Under the pieces are notes generated by a model, which had not been told where the DNA came from, did no database searches, and saw only the letters and a program-made list of their open reading frames with translations. Source: Pyruvatibacter mobilis (GTDB taxonomy: Bacteria; Pseudomonadota; Alphaproteobacteria; CGMCC-115125). From it: a stretch of 64,000 nt of DNA. Made by a program: the position numbers and the translations under genes. This document shows, in pieces, positions 27,348-37,394 of the stretch (position 1 is its first letter; each line of letters opens with the position of its first letter). The stretch is from the NCBI RefSeq assembly GCF_012848855.1, contig NZ_CP051630.1, positions 2,335,501 through 2,399,500 on the forward strand, given 5' to 3'.

Positions 27348-27370
27348 GCCCGGCTTTGCCGGGCTTTTTT
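27348..27370 (+). terminator. Rho-independent terminator ahead of the efflux gene
   Basis: The stem GCCCGGC / GCCGGGC has a TTT loop and is followed by six T. It ends 52 bases before the efflux start, so it either ends the Gfo/Idh transcript or a small RNA, or works as an attenuator. Confidence 0.85.
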
Positions 27371-27422
27371 ATGGAATGCGCCCGGCAGCCGACTGACGGC
27401 CCATCTGACCGGACCATTCGAC

Positions 27423-28667
27423 ATGCCTTTTGACAAACCCATTGACCGCCCCGACGCTTCCGCCCCCGATACGCCCGCGATTGCCCGCGTGACGGAAGCG
27501 CGGCGGCTTCTCATCATCTCGTCCATTGTCGCGGTGAACATGCTGTCGCTGGCAGCGACCGACCTCTATCTGCCGTCGATCCCCGAGCTGCCGCGCATCC
27601 TGGGTGCCAGCGTGGAGAGCGTGCAGTTCACGCTGGTGACGTTTTCGCTGGGCTTTGCCTTTGCGCAGATTCTCATCGGGGCGCTGGGTGACGTGTTCAG
27701 CCGCCGGGCGGTGCTGGTGACCTCCATGCTGCTGTTCATCCCGGCCACTGTGGCCTGCGCCCTGGCGCCGGGGGTGGAAATGCTGATCACGGCGCGGCTG
27801 GTGCAGGGCGCGTCGGCAGCGGCGGGCGCTGCGCTGACGGCGCCGCTGATCCGCGATCTGTTCAGCGAGGAGCGCGCGGTGCAGGCGATGTCGGTCATCG
27901 GCGGCATTGACGCCGTGATCCCCGCCTTTGCGCCGATCGTGGGGGCGTGGGTGTTCACGCAGTTCGGCTGGGAAGCGAATTTCTGGCTGGTGGCGCTGCT
28001 GGCTCTGCCCGCCACGGTGGTGGCGTTCATCGCCATGCCGTCGGAGCGGCAATCGGCGCATGTGGATATTGTCGGGGCGCTGACGGGCTATTCGGTGCTC
28101 CTGAGGAGCCCGGCCTATCTCGGCTATGCCCTGTCGCACGCCATTGCCATTGCGGGCCTGCTGACGCTGGTCTTCAGCCTGCCGGTGCTGCTCGACACCT
28201 ATATGGAGGGCGGCCCGCGTGAATTCATCCTGACGCAGATCCTGTGGGTGGGGTCGTTTCTCGGCTTTACCTGGATCACCGGAATCGTGTCCCGCCGCAT
28301 CGGCGTCGACCCGATGATCCGGCTCGGCTCGCTTCTGCAGATCGGCAGCAGCTTTGCGGTGCTGGCCTATGTGCTGCTGGCCGGAACGCCGCTCTGGTGG
28401 ATGGTGGCGCTTCTGGCGACGCCCGTCTGCATAGGCTTTGGCTTGCGGGCCGGGGCGGGTTTTGCGCAAGCCATGCGGCTGTTCCCCAGCCATGCGGCGC
28501 GGGCCAGCTCGTTTATCCTGTTCGTGTCGATGCTGGCGGCGGCCGCGGGCACCGGTGCCGTCGCCCCGTTCCTTGAATGGGGATTGTGGTCAGCGCCGGT
28601 GGCGATGACGGTGTCAGGCCTTGCGGGGCATGCATTGCTGCGGCTGACGCGGCACGGGCAAAGCTAA
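27423..28667 (+). CDS. MFS drug-efflux transporter, Bcr/CflA type
   Basis: The 414 residues have about 12 membrane helices and the Bcr/CflA hallmark A-A-T-D-L-Y-L-P-S-I-P in the first helix-loop, followed by G-F-A-F-A-Q-I-L-I-G-A-L-G-D (motif A) and R-L-V-Q-G-A-S-A-A-A-G-A-A (motif C-like). The family exports drugs such as chloramphenicol or bicyclomycin by proton antiport, so the product sits in the inner membrane. The start at 27423 skips an upstream frame that would translate the terminator hairpin. Confidence 0.9.
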   Translation: MPFDKPIDRPDASAPDTPAIARVTEARRLLIISSIVAVNMLSLAATDLYLPSIPELPRILGASVESVQFTLVTFSLGFAFAQILIGALGDVFSRRAVLVTSMLLFIPATVACALAPGVEMLITARLVQGASAAAGAALTAPLIRDLFSEERAVQAMSVIGGIDAVIPAFAPIVGAWVFTQFGWEANFWLVALLALPATVVAFIAMPSERQSAHVDIVGALTGYSVLLRSPAYLGYALSHAIAIAGLLTLVFSLPVLLDTYMEGGPREFILTQILWVGSFLGFTWITGIVSRRIGVDPMIRLGSLLQIGSSFAVLAYVLLAGTPLWWMVALLATPVCIGFGLRAGAGFAQAMRLFPSHAARASSFILFVSMLAAAAGTGAVAPFLEWGLWSAPVAMTVSGLAGHALLRLTRHGQS

Positions 28668-28675
28668 AGGAAAGA

Positions 28676-29311
28676 TCAGGCGGCCTCGGGCGGGATGCCA
28701 TATCCGGTGTACCAGTCCTGGAACGGCATCACGACCGCGGGCCGCCCGTTCACCCGGAACCAGCTATCCACCACATAGCGCTCCTCGCTGGCGGTCTCTT
28801 CCACCACGGCGGTGTAATGCTGCCAGCGGCCGTCAATGAAGGCGCCGCGGATCGACGGGCTGTCCACATCGTGGAAACGGAACAGGCCGTCCTGTTTCAT
28901 CAGCACAAGGAGCATGGTGGTGTTGGCCGCTTCGTCGATGCAGTCCTGATAGGCGGGGTTACCGGACCAGGCTGAGTTGAGCACGCCGCCGGGGTCGTCC
29001 GCCGTGCCGAGCACGGGGCCGACGGCTGTTTCAACAAGGCCCACGGCCTGCGCCATGGCGTAGCGCTCCTGCGCCGGGGTCTGAACAGTGGCGAATTCCG
29101 CGCGCACGGCGGGCCAGACCTGCCTGAGATCCACCTGCGAGCGCGTCTGGCAGCTATAGGCGTGGCAGAAGGTGGCGTCGGCCAACTGCGGCTGCTGCGG
29201 CAGATCGTAATGGGCGAAAAAATCTTCCGGCTCGAACCAGCCCCAGGAGACGCAGCCCGCAAGCGCCAATGCCGCGACGGAAACCGGAAGCATGGAAAGA
29301 TATCTGCGCAT
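28676..29311 (-). CDS. Lipoprotein with possible papain-like Cys-His-Asp triad
   Basis: The 211 residues start with a lipoprotein signal (lipobox L-A-G-C at residue 19), so the mature protein is anchored in the envelope. The family is unknown to me. In the second half, Y-Q-D-C-I-D-E-A-A-N, R-W-Q-H-Y-T-A-V and Y-V-V-D-S-W-F occur in the order Cys, His, Asp, at spacing and context seen in transglutaminase/NlpC-like enzymes. This suggests a cell-wall or protein-modifying hydrolase. The gene faces the efflux gene with 8 bases between stops. Confidence 0.75.
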   Translation of the reverse strand: MRRYLSMLPVSVAALALAGCVSWGWFEPEDFFAHYDLPQQPQLADATFCHAYSCQTRSQVDLRQVWPAVRAEFATVQTPAQERYAMAQAVGLVETAVGPVLGTADDPGGVLNSAWSGNPAYQDCIDEAANTTMLLVLMKQDGLFRFHDVDSPSIRGAFIDGRWQHYTAVVEETASEERYVVDSWFRVNGRPAVVMPFQDWYTGYGIPPEAA

Positions 29312-29429
29312 TTAAAGGCCCCTGGGTGGCGGATGACGGGTCTGGACTTGGCGCAGGTTAGCGCGCATGAGGGGCGAAAGACAGGTGCCGCCCCACGAAG
29401 ATGCGGCACAGGACCGGGAGAGATTTGCC

Positions 29430-30401
29430 ATGAAAGCTGCCGTCGTCGAGACATTCGGCCCGCCGGAAACACTCACCTTCAAGGAGGTGCCTGATCCCGT
29501 GCCGGGGCCGGGGGAGGTGGTGGTGGATGTCACCGCCGCAGGCGTCGGCTATGTGGACGGGCTGTTGGTGCAGGGGCTCTACCAGGTGAAGCCGCCCTTG
29601 CCCTATGTGCCGGGCAATGAATTTGCCGGGGTCATCTCGGCAGTCGGCGACAAGGTGACCCATCTTGCGGTCGGCCAGCGGGTGATGGGCACGGCACCCG
29701 GCGCCTATGCGGACAAGCTCAAGGCCCCTGCCCTTATATGCCTTCCGACCCCGGACGATATGAGCGACGCGATCGCCGCCGGCTTTGCCATCTCCTATGC
29801 GACGGCGCTTTATGCGTGGCGGGATTGCGGCAAGGCGCAGGCGGGCGAGACGGCGCTGGTGCTGGGCGCTGCGGGCGGCGTCGGCCAGGCGGCGATTGCC
29901 GTTGCCAAGACCATGGGACTTCGGGTGATCGCCGCTGCCTCGACCGAAGACAAGCGCGCAGCGGCCATGGCGGCCGGCGCGGATGAGGCGGTTGATTACA
30001 CGGCAGATAACTGGCGCGACACGCTGAAGGCACTTACGCGGGAGAGCGGGCTTGATCTCGTCTATGACCCGGTGGGCGGCACGCTGGCGGAAGCGGCCAT
30101 GCGGTCGCTGTCGCCGGGCGGGCGGCACCTGGTGGTGGGGTTTGCGGCAGGCGACATTCCCAAGGTGGGGCTCAACATTCCGCTGCTCAAGCGCTGCGCG
30201 ATCGTGGGCGCGGACTGGGGCGGAGAGATCCGCGCCAACCCGGCGCTGGCGGCGGAGCAGTTCGGCACGCTTCTGGGCTGGATTGCCGATGGCAGCCTCA
30301 CGCCCGCGCCCGTGACCACGCGGCCAATGGCGGAGCTGCCGCAGGCCCTGCGCGACCAGCTCGACCGCAAGCTTGTCGGCAAGCTGGTGATGGTGGCGTG
30401 A
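29430..30401 (+). CDS. NADPH:quinone oxidoreductase, zinc-free MDR family
   Basis: The 323 residues match quinone oxidoreductase-type medium-chain reductases: M-K-A-A-V-V start, V-P-G-N-E-F-A-G-V-I-S near 58, the NADPH motif L-G-A-A-G-G-V-G-Q-A-A near 150, and D-L-V-Y-D-P-V-G-G. Zinc-binding Cys/His residues of alcohol dehydrogenases are absent. It would reduce quinones or enones with NADPH. The ATG at 29430 has GGGAG upstream. Confidence 0.92.
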   Translation: MKAAVVETFGPPETLTFKEVPDPVPGPGEVVVDVTAAGVGYVDGLLVQGLYQVKPPLPYVPGNEFAGVISAVGDKVTHLAVGQRVMGTAPGAYADKLKAPALICLPTPDDMSDAIAAGFAISYATALYAWRDCGKAQAGETALVLGAAGGVGQAAIAVAKTMGLRVIAAASTEDKRAAAMAAGADEAVDYTADNWRDTLKALTRESGLDLVYDPVGGTLAEAAMRSLSPGGRHLVVGFAAGDIPKVGLNIPLLKRCAIVGADWGGEIRANPALAAEQFGTLLGWIADGSLTPAPVTTRPMAELPQALRDQLDRKLVGKLVMVA

Positions 30402-30443
30402 TGGGCGCGTCTGAGGGCCGCGTGAGGCGCGGGCTCCGATAGG

Positions 30444-30772
30444 CCCTCCGGTCAAGCCGGAGGGCGAGCGGAGATTAAGGTGAAGTAGTTCCTCAGCCGG
30501 GTCGTCACCTATTGGGGTCAAGCCGGAGGGCAAGGGAGAGCGGGGTGAAGGGTTCTCGTGCAATCGGTACCCGTTACCTCTCCCCTTGCGGGAGAGGTCG
30601 GTGCGTAAGCACCGGGTGAGGGGGTGGGTCTCTCGGCCGCCACACCGTCGGATATCAGGCACCACTGCTGCAGCCCCCTCACCCTCCCACGCGCTGACGC
30701 GCGCGGGCCCCTCCCTCTCCCGCAAGGGGAGAGGGAAAATTACCCCGCTTTCCCTCCGTCTTGACCGGAGGG
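30444..30772. repeat. Composite: hairpin - MITE-like element copy 2 - hairpin
   Basis: A forward CCTCCGG/TCAAG/CCGGAGG hairpin (30444-30464) and a reverse one (30752-30772) enclose the second MITE-like element (30577-30734). Its terminal repeats, CCTCTCCCCTTGCGGGAGAG... at 30577-30597 and the right end at 30714-30734, are perfect 21-bp reverse complements. A half-copy of the hairpin is at about 30514-30531. This fills the gap between the quinone oxidoreductase gene and katG. Confidence 0.9.
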
Positions 30773-30794
30773 TCCATGGGAGAGGCGGACATGA

Positions 30795-30824
30795 AAAAGG
30801 GCCGGGATTGCTCCCGGCCCTTTT
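30795..30824 (-). terminator. Terminator of katG
   Basis: The arms AAAAGGGCCGGGA and TCCCGGCCCTTTT (30795-30807, 30812-30824) pair perfectly. On the minus strand the stem ends in TTTT. It is 21 bases after the katG stop. Confidence 0.88.
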
Positions 30825-30845
30825 CCTGTTTGGTGTGCGTGCGGC

Positions 30846-33211
<2,366 letters not shown>

Positions 33212-34108
33212 ATGATCTCCACCAAACAGCTTGTCTATTTCGATGCGGTGGCGCGGCTGAAGCATTTCGGCCGGGCCGCGGAGGATTGCGCGGTGTCGCA
33301 GCCGGCGCTGTCGATGCAGATACAGGAGTTGGAGCGTGAGCTGGGCGTGCCGCTGATCGAGCGGGGGCGCAGCATCACGCTGACGGCGGCGGGCGAGGAC
33401 GTGGCGCGAAGGGCCGCAGGCGTGCTGCATGAGCTGGCCGCCATGCGCGCGGCGGTGGCGGAGCAGCGGGCGCCGCTGTCGGGCCGGCTGCGGCTGGGGG
33501 TCATCCCTTCCATCGCGCCCTATCTGCTGCCTGCGGTGCTGCCCCGGCTGAAGGCGGAGTATCCGAAGCTTGAACTGCGCATCCGCGAGACGCTGACGGA
33601 TTATCTGTTGGCGCAGCTGGAGGACGGGACGCTGGACGTGGCGCTGCTGGCGCTGCCGATTGCCGAGGCGGGGATCGAGACATTGCCGCTGTTCGACGAT
33701 GCCTTTCTGCTGGCCAGCCCCGCCGACAGCCCCAAGCCGCGGGGACGGCGGGCAAAGCTCGACCAGCTTGACGCCGCGCCGCTGTTGTTGCTGGAGGAAG
33801 GCCACTGCCTGCGCGAGCAGGCGCTGAGCTTCTGCAGCCTGCGCGACATCGAGAATGTGGACAGCTTCGGCGCCTCCAGCCTGTCGACGCTGGTGCAGAT
33901 GGTGGCAGCGGGGCTGGGGCAGACGCTGCTGCCGGAGATGAGCGTTGGTGTGGAAGGCACGCGGGAGGGCGTGCGGCTGATGCGCTTCCAGGCGCCGGAG
34001 CCGTCACGGCAGATCGGGCTCGCCTTCCGCAAGACCTCGCCCTTGCGGGCGGATTTCGACGCGCTGGGGGCGGTGATCAGCGAGGCCCGCACGGCGCCGG
34101 CGACCTAG
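33212..34108 (+). CDS. oxyR: Hydrogen-peroxide-sensing regulator OxyR
   Basis: The 298 residues form a LysR-type regulator: N-terminal winged helix (A-V-S-Q-P-A-L-S-M-Q-I near residue 28) and an effector domain. The redox cysteines fall exactly at 199 and 208 in E-E-G-H-C-L-R-E-Q-A-L-S-F-C, the E. coli OxyR numbering. Peroxide oxidises this pair to a disulfide, which switches DNA binding. The divergent katG gene supports the assignment. Confidence 0.96.
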   Translation: MISTKQLVYFDAVARLKHFGRAAEDCAVSQPALSMQIQELERELGVPLIERGRSITLTAAGEDVARRAAGVLHELAAMRAAVAEQRAPLSGRLRLGVIPSIAPYLLPAVLPRLKAEYPKLELRIRETLTDYLLAQLEDGTLDVALLALPIAEAGIETLPLFDDAFLLASPADSPKPRGRRAKLDQLDAAPLLLLEEGHCLREQALSFCSLRDIENVDSFGASSLSTLVQMVAAGLGQTLLPEMSVGVEGTREGVRLMRFQAPEPSRQIGLAFRKTSPLRADFDALGAVISEARTAPAT

Positions 34109-34150
34109 GGCTTGTTTTTCAGGCAGTAGAGTATCGCGACCTCGGATGGG

Positions 34151-34228
34151 CCCTCCGGTCAAGCCGGAGGGACAGCGGAAATTGGAAAGACCACCCCCCA
34201 ACCGACCTTCCTCCGGCTTGACCGGAGG
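34151..34228. repeat. Hairpin pair after oxyR
   Basis: A forward CCTCCGG/TCAAG/CCGGAGG copy (34151-34171) and a reverse copy (34210-34228) lie 38 bases apart between the convergent oxyR and TetR genes. TGGG precedes the first and CCATGGG follows the second. Confidence 0.9.
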
Positions 34229-34277
34229 ATCCATGGGTGGCGGCGGGCGGGCATGGCATATGCCGCCCCGCCCGGCC

Positions 34278-34862
34278 CTACGCCGCTACCAATAACTGGC
34301 GGGCCATCTGTTTGGTTTGATCCCGGTAGCGCTTCTGCGACCAGCCGCAGTCCTGGGTCAGCAGCTCCCAGTTCCTGAGGGACAGCAGCATCCACAGAAT
34401 ATCCGTGGCCTGACGGATGGTGTGGTCCGGGGCGAGGGACCCGTCTTTCGACAGCGCCTTCACCGCCGCCTCGCAGCCTTCGCGATGGGCACGCATGCGG
34501 TCGTCCCAGGCCGCGCGGGCGGCGTCATCGGTTGGCAACATGGCCATGAGAGCCTTGGCGAGGCCGTGGATTTCCGGCTGCCACTGGGCCCAGGCGTCGA
34601 TATAGGCGTCGAGGCGCTTGAGGCCTGAGGCGGCCGCCCGGCTGGGGGCGAGGCGCTGTTCCATGCCTTTCAGGGTTTCCACGTGGCGGGCGGCGGCCAC
34701 CAGCAGATCGGCACGGGTGGGGAAATGAAGGTAGAGCGCCTGGCGGCTGATGCCCGCGGCGCGGGCCACGTCCGCCATGCGGATGGTCACGTCGCCCTCT
34801 TCCAGCAGGGTGACGGCCGCATCGAGGAGGCGCGATTTCGTATCAGGTGATTTGCTTGACAT
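34278..34862 (-). CDS. TetR-family transcriptional regulator
   Basis: The 194 residues have an N-terminal TetR helix-turn-helix (I-R-M-A-D-V-A-R-A-A-G-I-S-R-Q-A-L-Y-L-H-F, residues 27-47) and an all-helical ligand domain. It diverges from a quinone reductase gene across a 71-base gap containing overlapping palindromes, so it likely represses both and responds to a quinone or related electrophile. Confidence 0.9.
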   Translation of the reverse strand: MSSKSPDTKSRLLDAAVTLLEEGDVTIRMADVARAAGISRQALYLHFPTRADLLVAAARHVETLKGMEQRLAPSRAAASGLKRLDAYIDAWAQWQPEIHGLAKALMAMLPTDDAARAAWDDRMRAHREGCEAAVKALSKDGSLAPDHTIRQATDILWMLLSLRNWELLTQDCGWSQKRYRDQTKQMARQLLVAA

Positions 34863-34889
34863 GGCGACAAGCTACTCCTACTTGTCACG

Positions 34890-34913
34890 ATGTCAACTTG
34901 ACATGACGTCAAG
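34890..34913. promoter_or_regulatory. Overlapping palindromes, TetR operator
   Basis: ATGTCAA-C-TTGACAT (34890-34904) is a perfect palindrome; CTTGAC...GTCAAG (34897-34913) overlaps it. On the minus strand TTGACA at 34891-34896 could be the -35 of the TetR gene, so binding would block it. Confidence 0.6.
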
Positions 34914-34933
34914 GAACAGACCGGAAGGACGGG

Positions 34934-35530
34934 ATGATGGGAAAGAAGGTGTTCATCTGGCTGGCGCATCCGCGCGCCGACAGCCTGTGCGGCGCGATGG
35001 CGGACGCCTATGGGCGGGGCGCGGAGGGCGCGGGCGCCGAGATCCGGCGGCTCAATCTCGGCGAGATGCATTTCGCGCCGGCCTTCACCGGCTATGACGA
35101 CCCCTACGCCAAGGAGCAAGCCGCGTTGGAGCCTGATTTGCGCGCCTGGCAGGAGGCGATTGCCTGGGCCGACCATGTGGTGGTGGTGCATCCCTATTGG
35201 TGGGGCGGCATGCCGGCGATGGCGAAAGCCGTGATCGACCGGGCGCTGCAGCCGGGCTTCGGCTACAAATACCGCCGCCGCAGCGTGATGTGGGACAAGC
35301 TGCTGACCGGCCGCACGGGCGACGTGATCATCACCTCCGACACCCCGCCCTGGCTCGACACCCTGCTCTACCGCAAACCTGGCCGCCGGGTGATGGTGAA
35401 CCAGATCCTGGGCTTCTGCGGCATCAAGGTGAAGAACGCCCTGCAGGTGGGCACGGTGAAGACCGCGAGCGAGCGGAAGATCGCAGGGTGGATCAAGAAG
35501 GCCGAACGGCTGGGGGCGAAGGCTGCGTGA
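34934..35530 (+). CDS. NAD(P)H:quinone oxidoreductase (flavodoxin-fold)
   Basis: The 198 residues match the MdaB/NQO1-like family: F-I-W-L-A-H-P-R-A-D-S-L phosphate loop, V-V-V-H-P-Y-W-W-G-G-M-P-A for flavin binding near 85, and a D-R-A-L-Q-P-G-F-G-Y segment. These enzymes reduce quinones by two electrons and avoid semiquinones. Two adjacent ATG codons exist; 34934 is 5 bases after AAGG. Regulation by the divergent TetR gene is likely. Confidence 0.9.
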   Translation: MMGKKVFIWLAHPRADSLCGAMADAYGRGAEGAGAEIRRLNLGEMHFAPAFTGYDDPYAKEQAALEPDLRAWQEAIAWADHVVVVHPYWWGGMPAMAKAVIDRALQPGFGYKYRRRSVMWDKLLTGRTGDVIITSDTPPWLDTLLYRKPGRRVMVNQILGFCGIKVKNALQVGTVKTASERKIAGWIKKAERLGAKAA

Positions 35531-35687
35531 GTGGGGCGCCGCCCGAGCCATCCTGAACACTGCGGAATTCTTTCGCCATCGCGATATGCCTAAGCACAAG
35601 TGTGCACTGGGTTTAGCGCGTGGGGATATTATTGGGATGGTGCGGGTCGCGTCCGCCCACACACATGACCAGCGCTTTGCCATGGCG

Positions 35688-35833
35688 ACAGGCGAGTGGG
35701 CCCTCCGGTCAAGCCGGAGGGATGCGGGGTTTGGGGCTTTTGGTCGAATTGATACATGCTCAACCACACGCCGGAAGTTGCAGCACACTTTCTCGCCTTC
35801 CCCCTTCCGTAGCCCTCCGGCTTGACCGGAGGG
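35688..35833. repeat. Hairpin pair upstream of the GIY-YIG gene
   Basis: A forward hairpin (35701-35721) lies inside a 49-bp block (35688-35736) that recurs exactly at 36154-36202, after the GIY-YIG gene. A reverse hairpin is at 35813-35833, 22 bases before the gene start. The remaining sequence 35531-35855 has no gene I can support. Confidence 0.92.
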
Positions 35834-35855
35834 CCTACTCGCAGTGCCATGTGGC

Positions 35856-36140
35856 ATGGCGTTCTTTGTGTACATCCTCACCAACCGCAAGCACGGCACC
35901 CTTTATGTGGGGCATACGGATGATCTCGCGCTGCGGCTGGAAACCCACCGGAGTTGGGCTGTGCCCGGCTTTACGAAGGCGCAGGGGCTGGGGCGTCTCG
36001 TTTATTTCGAGCAGCATGACAGCCGGGAGGCCGCACGCAAGCGGGAGCGGCGGCTGAAACACTGGTTGCGGGCGTGGAAAATTCAGCTGATCGAGGACGT
36101 GAATCCGGAGTGGCGGGATTTATCGGCTGACCTGTTGTGA
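35856..36140 (+). CDS. Orphan GIY-YIG nuclease (UPF0213-like)
   Basis: The 94 residues form a single GIY-YIG domain: F-V-Y-I-L-T-N-R-K-H-G-T-L-Y-V-G-H-T carries the two motif strands, followed by L-A-L-R-L-E-T-H with the conserved Arg, F-T-K, R-L-V-Y-F-E-Q-H-D-S and the R-E-R-R-L-K-H-W helix. There is no DNA-binding or UvrC-type partner domain. The family is expected to cleave DNA, but the role of stand-alone members is not established. The gene is bracketed by a 49-bp direct repeat with a hairpin core. The ATG at 35856 begins the conserved A-F-F-V-Y-I. Confidence 0.88.
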   Translation: MAFFVYILTNRKHGTLYVGHTDDLALRLETHRSWAVPGFTKAQGLGRLVYFEQHDSREAARKRERRLKHWLRAWKIQLIEDVNPEWRDLSADLL

Positions 36141-36153
36141 TTTGCCCCGGCTC

Positions 36154-36202
36154 ACAGGCGAGTGGGCCCTCCGGTCAAGCCGGAGGGATGCGGGGTTTGG
36201 GG
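36154..36202. repeat. Second copy of the 49-bp repeat after the GIY-YIG gene
   Basis: Identical to 35688-35736. The hairpin CCTCCGG-TCAAG-CCGGAGG lies at 36168-36186. It begins 14 bases after the GIY-YIG stop and precedes the nrdB end. Confidence 0.95.
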
Positions 36203-36270
36203 GTTTGCTGGAAGCGAAAAGCCCCGCGGGCGGTGCCGCGGGGCTTTGGTGATTCCGGATGTGGCTGTGG

Positions 36271-37233
36271 TCAGTCTGCGAAGGCTTCATCCCAGCTGCC
36301 GCGGGTGGAGGCCTTGGAATATTCCGTGGCGCGGTTTTCGAAGAAGTTGGTGTGCTCGATGCCGTTGAGCATCTCGTCCATCCAGGGCAGCGGGTTCTTG
36401 TCGATGCCGTAGATCGGCTGCAGGCGGATCTGGCCGAGGCGGCGGTCGGCGATGTAGCGGATGTAGCGCTTCACCTCTTCCGGCTCGAGGCCTTCGACGC
36501 CGCCCATCTCGAAGGCGAGGTCGATGAAGGCGTCCTCGTGGTGGATGATGGTTTCACATGCCTTGTAGACATCGCGCTGGGTCTGCTCGTCCCAGCAATC
36601 GGGGAACTCGTCCACCCAGGTGCGGAACAGGCGCAGGATCGAGTTGCAGTGCAGGCTTTCATCGCGGGCCGACCAGGTAACGATCTGCCCCATGCCCTTC
36701 ATCTTGTTGAAGCGCGGGAAGTTCATCAGCACGGCGAAGGATGCGAACAGCTGCACGCCCTCGGTGAAGCCGCCGAACACTGCCAGCGTCTTGGCAACGT
36801 CGGACTTCGTCTCCACACCCCATTGCTGCATGAAGTCGTACTTGTCCTTCATCTCGGCATATTTGAGGAAGGCTTCGTATTCCACTTCCGGCATGCCCAG
36901 CGTATCGAGCAGGTGGGAATAGGCGGCCACATGGATGGTTTCCATGTTGGAGAAGGCCGACAGCATCATCAGCACTTCGGTGGGTTTGAACACGCCCATA
37001 TAGTGCTTCATGTAGCAGTTGTTCACTTCCACATCGGCCTGCACGAAGAAGCGGAAGATCTGCGTCAGCAGGTGGCGCTCCTTGTCGTCCAGCTTGTGGT
37101 GCCAGTCCTTGACGTCCTCGGCCATGGGCACTTCTTCCGGCAGCCAGTGAATGCGCTGCTGGGTGAGCCAGGACTCATAGGCCCACGGATAGCGGAAGGG
37201 CTTGTAGGTGAGGCGTTCGTCGAGGAGGGTCAT
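36271..37233 (-). CDS. nrdB: Ribonucleotide reductase beta subunit (class Ia)
   Basis: The 320 residues match NrdB, the di-iron subunit that holds the tyrosyl radical. S-N-M-E-T-I-H-V-A-A-Y-S-H-L supplies the Glu and His iron ligands and the radical Tyr, A-R-D-E-S-L-H-C-N the second Glu-His pair, and the N-terminal A-D-V-E-V-N the Asp. The C-terminal tail (acidic, A-S-T-R-G-S-W-D-E-A-F-A-D) should dock on NrdA. nrdA is on the same strand 556 bases upstream, with repeats and a palindrome between, so the two have separate promoters. Confidence 0.96.
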   Translation of the reverse strand: MTLLDERLTYKPFRYPWAYESWLTQQRIHWLPEEVPMAEDVKDWHHKLDDKERHLLTQIFRFFVQADVEVNNCYMKHYMGVFKPTEVLMMLSAFSNMETIHVAAYSHLLDTLGMPEVEYEAFLKYAEMKDKYDFMQQWGVETKSDVAKTLAVFGGFTEGVQLFASFAVLMNFPRFNKMKGMGQIVTWSARDESLHCNSILRLFRTWVDEFPDCWDEQTQRDVYKACETIIHHEDAFIDLAFEMGGVEGLEPEEVKRYIRYIADRRLGQIRLQPIYGIDKNPLPWMDEMLNGIEHTNFFENRATEYSKASTRGSWDEAFAD

Positions 37234-37305
37234 CTGCGTCGTTGTCCCGAGTCACTTTGGGTGGCCAATTCGTTAACACCAACATAGCGTGAATGCGCGG
37301 CAGGA

Positions 37306-37324
37306 ACACCACATAATGTGGTGT
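37306..37324. promoter_or_regulatory. Perfect 19-bp palindrome upstream of nrdB
   Basis: ACACCACATAATGTGGTGT has 9-bp arms around a central A, 72 bases upstream of the nrdB start. NrdR boxes begin ACAC and end GTGT, though they are usually 16 bp. The neighbouring ACACCAACATAGCGTG (37276-37291) may be a degenerate second site. Confidence 0.5.
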
Positions 37325-37394
37325 GTGGCGCGGTTTCTTACCATAAATTGTGTGCGGAAATTGGGGTGTGCGTGCGTCCGCCGGCTCGGATGGG

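Noticed and set aside
35844-35855. GTG start of the GIY-YIG gene four codons upstream
   Set aside because: The ATG at 35856 directly begins the conserved domain; no better ribosome site supports the GTG.
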